Source: Promethearchaeota archaeon
GTDB lineage: Archaea > Asgardarchaeota > Lokiarchaeia > Sigyniarchaeales > SOKP01
Length of the DNA stretch: 37,536 nucleotides
Assembly: GCA_029838195.1 (NCBI GenBank)
Contig: JALGVJ010000035.1
Coordinates: 1 to 37,536, forward strand
Direction of reading: 5' to 3'
The position numbers and the translations under genes are program-made. The notes under the pieces are model-generated. The model was not told the DNA's origin, ran no database searches, and worked only from the letters and a program-made list of their open reading frames with translations. Below, piece by piece: positions 32,591 to 37,536 of this stretch (position 1 is its first letter; each line of letters starts with the position of its first letter).

Positions 32591-33868
32591 ATGGAGTTAA
32601 AAGAAGTTTGGTTAATTGATTATGCACGCACGCCTTTTTCACGTTCTCGACCAAAGCAACCTGAAAGAGATGTATTTAGTGAAAAAAGGGGAGACGAATT
32701 ATTGGCTGAATTATTAATGAAATTTTTTGATGATAAATTAGCTGATAAAGGAATAGAAAAGAAAGATGTAGATGAAATGTCCGTAGGAGTAGCTGCAAGT
32801 ATAAAAGAAAATTGGACATATGGAGGTAGAATTCCTGTTTTTTTAGCAGGATTTCCAATAACCGTTCCAGCATTCTCCATTGATAGGCAATGCGGTTCGG
32901 GGGGAAGTGGAATGCATGTCGGAATAATGGAGTTAATGACGGGATATAGTAAATGTTTTTTAGCAACGGGTTTTGAACACATGACTCGGGTGAGAGCTAG
33001 GGATGCGCTTCCTAATTTGAAAATGATGGATAAGAAGAGTAAATTTTATCGAGCGGATTTAGACATGCCAACAGCTTTTAACATGCTTCAAACCGCTCAA
33101 AAATTATACGAAGAAAAAATACCAAGATTCACTAAAGAAGATTTAGATAAATTTGGCATGAGGAGCCATAATTTAACGGTAAAAAATCAAGAAAGAGGAT
33201 GGTTTAAAGGAGAAATTATTCCCCTTGAGGGACATGTAGAGGGAAATATTGAAGAGCCCATGATTGTTGATAGGGATATGAATGCTAGAAAATCAACCTT
33301 GGAAGAAATTTCTAAATTGCCCCGCTTATCTAAACCGTTTTATTTAAAAAAAAATGGGGGGAAAAAGGGTTATATTGAAAGAGAAGGAACAAAAGAAGGA
33401 GTAATTACTGTTGGAAATTCCTCTCCATTAAATGCCGGAGCGACATCAGCTCTTTTAATGGAAGCAAAAGAAGCTGAAAGACGTGGACTTGAACCAATGG
33501 CTAAAATTAAATCGATAGGGTGGGCAGGAGTAGATCCTTCCCTAATGGGCCGTGGTCCTGTACCCGCAACTAAAATGGCATTAGAACACGCCAGATTAGA
33601 GGTAGATGATATCGATTATTGGGAAATAAATGAGGCTTTTTGCATAGTTACTTTAAATTGTATGGACGAATTGAATATTCCTGAAGAGAAAGTAAATATA
33701 ATGGGGGGCTCAACAGCTATTGGCCACCCATTAGGAGCAACCATGATACGTCTTACAGGCACGCTAGCAAGAATATTGAAAGAAAAAAAAGCAAGATTTG
33801 GTTGCGCTAATGCCTGTGTTGGAGGAGGACAGGGAGTGGCAACGATAATTGAGAATATAAACGCATGA
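32591..33868 (+). CDS. Thiolase (acetyl-CoA acetyltransferase)
   Basis: Thiolases split 3-ketoacyl-CoA with CoA, or condense two acetyl-CoA units. The full active site is visible: nucleophile C101 in IDRQCGSGGSGMH, N347-E-A-F in WEINEAF, H379 in GGSTAIGHPLGAT and the second cysteine C409 in NACVGGGQG. The 425 residues exceed the 390 of a typical thiolase, mostly in the loop domain. It pairs with the divergent 3-hydroxyacyl-CoA dehydrogenase, so the two probably serve one acyl-CoA pathway. The NEAF and GHPLGAT wording is that of bacterial-type (FadA/AtoB) thiolases rather than the archaeal ACAT/HMG-CoA pair of the mevalonate pathway, which suggests fatty-acid metabolism. Confidence 0.94.
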   Translation: MELKEVWLIDYARTPFSRSRPKQPERDVFSEKRGDELLAELLMKFFDDKLADKGIEKKDVDEMSVGVAASIKENWTYGGRIPVFLAGFPITVPAFSIDRQCGSGGSGMHVGIMELMTGYSKCFLATGFEHMTRVRARDALPNLKMMDKKSKFYRADLDMPTAFNMLQTAQKLYEEKIPRFTKEDLDKFGMRSHNLTVKNQERGWFKGEIIPLEGHVEGNIEEPMIVDRDMNARKSTLEEISKLPRLSKPFYLKKNGGKKGYIEREGTKEGVITVGNSSPLNAGATSALLMEAKEAERRGLEPMAKIKSIGWAGVDPSLMGRGPVPATKMALEHARLEVDDIDYWEINEAFCIVTLNCMDELNIPEEKVNIMGGSTAIGHPLGATMIRLTGTLARILKEKKARFGCANACVGGGQGVATIIENINA

Positions 33869-34007
33869 GAATGCCGACTTATTTATTCTATTTTTTGAAG
33901 TGAATTACTTAGTATTTTACATTTTTATATTTATTTTTTTATCAATATTTGAGGGTATTTTTAAGTTTATAATTTTGGTCGGTTTTTAAATCTTTTAAAT
34001 TTAAGGG

Positions 34008-34045
34008 CGACAGAAATCGAGATCATACCAATCACAAATCTGTCG
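34008..34045. repeat. Short inverted repeat at the end of a transposase remnant
   Basis: CGACAGA (34008-34014) and TCTGTCG (34039-34045) are perfect inverted copies separated by 24 bases and overlap the stop of the transposase remnant. This could be part of an insertion-sequence end or a weak hairpin. Seven base pairs is little, so the call is tentative. Confidence 0.3.
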
Positions 34046-34400
34046 ACTCTCCCTGGTAGTCCGGTAAAAGAATCTGAAAACCATCCTTAACGGCAACCTC
34101 GGGAAAAATCGAATAAAAATACACGCCCTTCGTCATGGTAAAAATGCGCGTTTTGCCGATCAAGTCAGGCTTGCCCACTTTATAGGCCATAAGGATCTTG
34201 AGAAGGTCTAAAATTAAAATTAAATAGCGATGCTTGGACACCATTTCGAGACCGCGCACGCTTGCCCGTTTCGCATGGTATGCCACTATATCGTGTGAAA
34301 ATTGCCGCTCTATTTCCGTCCTAATGTTCATCATCTTGATTAAAACCTCCTTCGTCCATTCGAAAGGAATGAAATCGATGTTAAGACAAAAATTATAAAT
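34032..34400 (-). pseudogene. C-terminal remnant of a transposase
   Basis: The stretch encodes about 120 residues including KMMNIRTEIERQFSHDIVAY, GLEMVSKHRYLILILDLLKI and AYKVGKPDLIGKTR. An arginine-threonine-x-isoleucine-glutamate-arginine block with the acidic residue followed by a long basic/hydrophobic helix is typical of the end of DDE transposases. The frame stays open past the first ATG at 34334 to about 34400 with no ribosome-binding site, which suits a 5'-truncated gene. It is clearly richer in G+C than both neighbours, as is the remnant at 36467-37535. The family was not identified. If it were intact it would need a further 250 or more residues. Confidence 0.55.
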
Positions 34401-34570
34401 TTAAAAATAACCTTATTTAAAAGATCATTGTTTACAAAAAATATTTAAATTAATATTTTATTTATTTAATTAATAAAATTTAATGCAATTTAAGTCGGGT
34501 AAGAATCTATTTGAGAAAGATTTTCAAATAAAAATTAATAAACCCTCCAATTCTTTAGGATGAATAAAAA

Positions 34571-36385
34571 ATGGATGTACAAATGAAATATCTCATTGAT
34601 GATGATGAATTTAAAAGAAGATATAAACAAAAAGCAAAAATTTTTCGAAAAACCATCATTGATGTAATGAATTTACGTTCAAGGGAAAATATTTCATGGG
34701 GTACTATAATTGAGCGGAATGCGAGGGAATTTTCAAATAATGTTGCTATTAAATTCGAAGATATTACTTTAACGTATAAAGAATTTAATGAAAGAACAAA
34801 TCAATATGCTCATTTTTTCATCTCTCAAGGCATGAAAAAAGGAGATGTTGTTAGGATATTGATGCCAAATCGTCCGGAATACTTGCTCATTGTAGGCGCT
34901 TGCGCTAAAATAGGAGCTATTGCTTCTTTGATTAATATCGATTTACGGCGAAAATCTCTTGAACATTGTTTAAAGCTTACGCCCGGAAGATTCACTATTG
35001 TGGATGAGGCTTGTTTTAACGTATTTAATGAAATCAGTTTAAATCTTAATCTTTCAAGCAAGCATGTTCTTTTCTTTTTACCCAATAATGGTTTAATACC
35101 ATCTCCTAAAAAATATATCAATCTGACAGAATTTATTAATGATTATTCTACAGGAAATCCTCAAACTACTTCTCACGTTAAAGCTTCCGATCATTTTTTA
35201 TATATTTTTACTTCAGGAACCACGGGATTACCCAAAGCAACCGTTTTAATCCATCGTCGAATCATTTATGGTACCATTGTGTACAAGGAAGCATTAGTGG
35301 GAATTAGTCCGAAGGATACCATATATATAGCACTTCCCTTCTTCCATTCAACACCGATCGGAATTGGATGGTCTGCAGCTTGTAGCAATGGAGCAGCTAT
35401 CGCAATCGGACGAAAATTTAGCGTGAGCCGCTTTTGGGACGAAATACGCAAATATAATGCAACAATTTTTATCTATGTGGGTGAAGTGTGCCGTTATTTG
35501 ATGAACCAACCGCCCTCTCCTGATGATTTAAATAATTCTGTTTCAAAAATTATTGGAAATGGTTTACGACCCGACATTTGGGTGGATTTTAAAAAACGGT
35601 TTGGGATTACCACGGTCGGAGAGTTCTATGGGGCTTCGGAAGGTGGTGGTGGATTTTATAATTTTTTTAATTTCGATAATACTGTAGGGTATTGCCCTAC
35701 ACCTTACGCAATTGTTAAATATGATATAGAAGAAGATAAACCAATACGAAATAAAGAGGGCTTTATGGAAAAAGTTAATCGCGGAGAAACGGGGTTACTT
35801 CTTTTTCAGAACCAATTAGGAGGTTTTATCGGATATACTGATAAAAAAGAAACGGAAAAAAAGTTATTTCGTGATGTTTTTAAAAAAGGAGATGTGTGGA
35901 TAAATACAGGCGATTTACTTTTAGATCAAGGAAATAGACATGCATTATTTATTGACAGAATTGGAGACACATTCCGATGGAAGGCACATAATATATCCAC
36001 AACCGAATTAGAAGAACTAATTAATCAATTTGAAGATGTTTTAATATCTGCTGTTTATGGTGTCAAGATTCCCGGAACAGATGGACGAGCAGGTATGGCC
36101 ACTATCATTCCAAAAAATAGTATTAAAGAGTTTAAATTTGAACAATTATTCCATTATTTTAAAAAAAATCTCGCTCATTACGCAATTCCTATTTTCCTTC
36201 GGTTTAAGGAAAATCTCCATCTCACCGTATCTTATAAATTAAAAAAGTCAATCCTTAAACAAGAAGGCTTCAATATTGAGTCCATTAAAGACCCTATCTA
36301 TGTTTTGTTACCTGGAGATTCAAAATACGTACTATTAACAAGATCAATCCATAAAAACATATTAGAGCATGAATATAAATTCTAA
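34571..36385 (+). CDS. FATP-like long/very-long-chain acyl-CoA synthetase
   Basis: This AMP-forming enzyme activates fatty acids to acyl-CoA by way of an acyl-adenylate. The ATP-binding loop is YIFTSGTTGLPKA (211-223), the central motif YGASEG (353-358), the TGD motif 446-448, and the hinge DRIGDTFRWKAHNIST (462-477). The GDTFRWK-x-x-N-x-ST hinge and the C-terminal GFNIESIKDPIYVLLPG (about 564-580) are signatures of the fatty-acid transport protein/very-long-chain branch (SLC27 in animals), not the FadD branch. The 604 residues fit that branch. It follows the dehydrogenase and thiolase genes and would feed acyl-CoA to them. AGGATGA just upstream of the ATG is a weak ribosome-binding site. It lies between two transposase remnants. 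Confidence 0.93.
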   Translation: MDVQMKYLIDDDEFKRRYKQKAKIFRKTIIDVMNLRSRENISWGTIIERNAREFSNNVAIKFEDITLTYKEFNERTNQYAHFFISQGMKKGDVVRILMPNRPEYLLIVGACAKIGAIASLINIDLRRKSLEHCLKLTPGRFTIVDEACFNVFNEISLNLNLSSKHVLFFLPNNGLIPSPKKYINLTEFINDYSTGNPQTTSHVKASDHFLYIFTSGTTGLPKATVLIHRRIIYGTIVYKEALVGISPKDTIYIALPFFHSTPIGIGWSAACSNGAAIAIGRKFSVSRFWDEIRKYNATIFIYVGEVCRYLMNQPPSPDDLNNSVSKIIGNGLRPDIWVDFKKRFGITTVGEFYGASEGGGGFYNFFNFDNTVGYCPTPYAIVKYDIEEDKPIRNKEGFMEKVNRGETGLLLFQNQLGGFIGYTDKKETEKKLFRDVFKKGDVWINTGDLLLDQGNRHALFIDRIGDTFRWKAHNISTTELEELINQFEDVLISAVYGVKIPGTDGRAGMATIIPKNSIKEFKFEQLFHYFKKNLAHYAIPIFLRFKENLHLTVSYKLKKSILKQEGFNIESIKDPIYVLLPGDSKYVLLTRSIHKNILEHEYKF

Positions 36386-36466
36386 ATTTTCTTTACTGAT
36401 TAATTCCTTTTTATGATTTTGCTTTAATTTTTTAAAAATAGAGCATGCTTCATAAATATTAGTTCC

Positions 36467-37535
36467 TTATTGTAGTTTTTCCAACAAGGCAGGCGAGACT
36501 ATCACGGGACATCCGAGACGATGCGATACTCTCATGCGAATATTTTCAAGAGTGCGCATCCCACACTGGGTTTGATACATGATATTCATCAATTTATTGC
36601 TCGACTCGTTAACCACCATAATGGAGGGAGAAAAGGTACGCCGAGGGAAAAGCTCATAAAAATGTTGGAATCGAAACACGTTCTCCTCATTGTTTAGTAA
36701 TGTCAATACGGCGCTTTTTAACCAAGGATGCAATTCGGGTTTTAATAAGCCCAAGAGGAATCGGAGGGACGCTCGTTTCTCAGGAGGAAGCCGAAATTGA
36801 TAATAAAATTTCACCGCTATGTGCCTATAAGGGCGGAGCCACGGGATATATTAAAAACAAATATTTAGCCCGGTTAAAATGCACCTTTTTCTCTTCCATG
36901 ACCTTGCGGAGGCTACGGATGACACTCCGGAATTGCCTGTAAAGGAATGCACGGATATAATGAACGCCTTTCTTGGTAAATTTGAGTTTTTAGGCATGAA
37001 AGAACGGTTGGTAATTCGCTAAAAAGGCTTGATGCTCCTTCCACGCAATAAAAAGGGTCGAGGCAAAGAGACGGAGCAATGCCTTTTTTAAATGTTCGGG
37101 TTTAGGGCGTGAATTGCATTTTTTGAGCGCACGTAGGATATATCGATAGTGTTCAACATCGGGAAAAGAAAAAGGAGCGTTCACGAGAAAAGTGCCTTTT
37201 TTTTCCACATGGAGGGAATCCTTGCACGAGACGTTCTATTCTGCAATATGAATCGCGAGGTGGAGCTTTTTAATGCGACTAAATTATTTTAGCAATCCTC
37301 GAGTGAGCAATTGAATGGCGTGAAACACGCATTTTTGGAGAGGCGCATCAAGAAATATTTCATCCACCCCTGCTTGAAAATGGGGCGAGAAATCGATGGT
37401 CATGAATGAAACTTGCTTTGGAAGCCATTGTTTCAGCTCTTTCAGCAAAAAGACCACCTCCTCTTCCTTTTCCCCCGTGATGAGAGCCCCGGCAAGGGGT
37501 ACATTTCGCAAGGAATCCGTGGCGAGCAGTAATCC
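36467..37535 (-). pseudogene. Broken insertion-sequence transposase, cut by the right edge
   Basis: Read from the right edge leftward, one frame gives GLLLATDSLRNVPLAGALI, then VSFMTIDFSPHFQAGVDEIF and KCVFHAIQLL, a typical DDE-transposase core with the Asp of the TID motif and the CVFH block. That frame is broken by stops near 37284, 37237 and 36990 yet stays recognisable past each. Near 36820 the reading moves to another frame, which continues to the end at 36467. At least three stops and one frameshift make it inactive. The G+C content is well above that of the flanking genes. The part encoding the N-terminus lies outside the window, so the family and ends of the element cannot be set. Confidence 0.72.
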
Positions 37536-37536
37536 G

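Noticed and set aside
1..37536. CRISPR array, cas genes or an integrated virus
   Set aside because: No regularly spaced direct repeats were seen and no Cas, capsid, terminase or integrase-like protein is present; the only mobile elements are two decayed transposases.

Overview
The window is AT-rich archaeal DNA that most likely comes from an Asgard (Lokiarchaeia-like) archaeon. The archaeal markers are TrmY, eS26, a type 2 methionine aminopeptidase, Sec61beta, Trm112 and a tRNA-Gln(UUG) gene with a canonical bulge-helix-bulge intron. The Asgard flavour comes from two Roadblock/LC7 proteins and, above all, a full-length protein that looks like ribophorin I (OST1), a subunit of the eukaryotic oligosaccharyltransferase. 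The assignment is inferred from gene content; no 16S or marker phylogeny was possible.

Layout. Positions 375-4887 hold information-processing and membrane genes: trmY, a CDP-alcohol phosphatidyltransferase, eS26 (which appears to start at ATT), a PIN-domain/helical-repeat fusion and mobB. Positions 4904-10329 are all on the minus strand: two large proteins I cannot assign, a HypE-like AIR-synthase protein and a Roadblock protein. Positions 10466-14508 hold map and a small sugar-modification group (GT4 glycosyltransferase, DUF354 protein, left-handed beta-helix acyltransferase). Positions 14643-17940 are the most interesting part: a MazG-type pyrophosphohydrolase and Sec61beta on the minus strand, diverging from the ribophorin I-like gene and a Trm112 gene. 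Positions 18102-24216 run on the plus strand: tRNA-Gln, an ALG7/DPAGT1-type polyprenyl-phosphate sugar-1-phosphate transferase, a large membrane M48 metallopeptidase, a UbiA-family prenyltransferase of the polyprenyl-phosphate phosphoribosyltransferase type and a PHP hydrolase coupled to it.

Positions 24560-29595 hold a tandem Roadblock protein, a DUF362 protein, an APC permease and a HGSNAT/DUF1624-type membrane acyltransferase. Positions 30044-36385 hold a RNase H-fold protein, a decayed UroD-like fragment and three lipid/acyl-CoA genes (3-hydroxyacyl-CoA dehydrogenase, thiolase, FATP-like acyl-CoA synthetase). Two transposase remnants, visibly richer in G+C than their surroundings, flank the acyl-CoA synthetase gene; the second runs off the right edge.

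How the genes may work together. Sec61beta (protein translocation), the OST1-like protein (glycan transfer) and the ALG7-like enzyme (first step of lipid-linked glycan synthesis) lie within about 5 kb, with further sugar and polyprenol enzymes around them. This looks like a locus joining protein translocation to N-glycosylation, the way these steps are joined at the eukaryotic ER. The catalytic subunit (STT3/AglB) is not in the window. The 3-hydroxyacyl-CoA dehydrogenase, thiolase and acyl-CoA synthetase suggest fatty-acid activation and beta-oxidation or its reversal.
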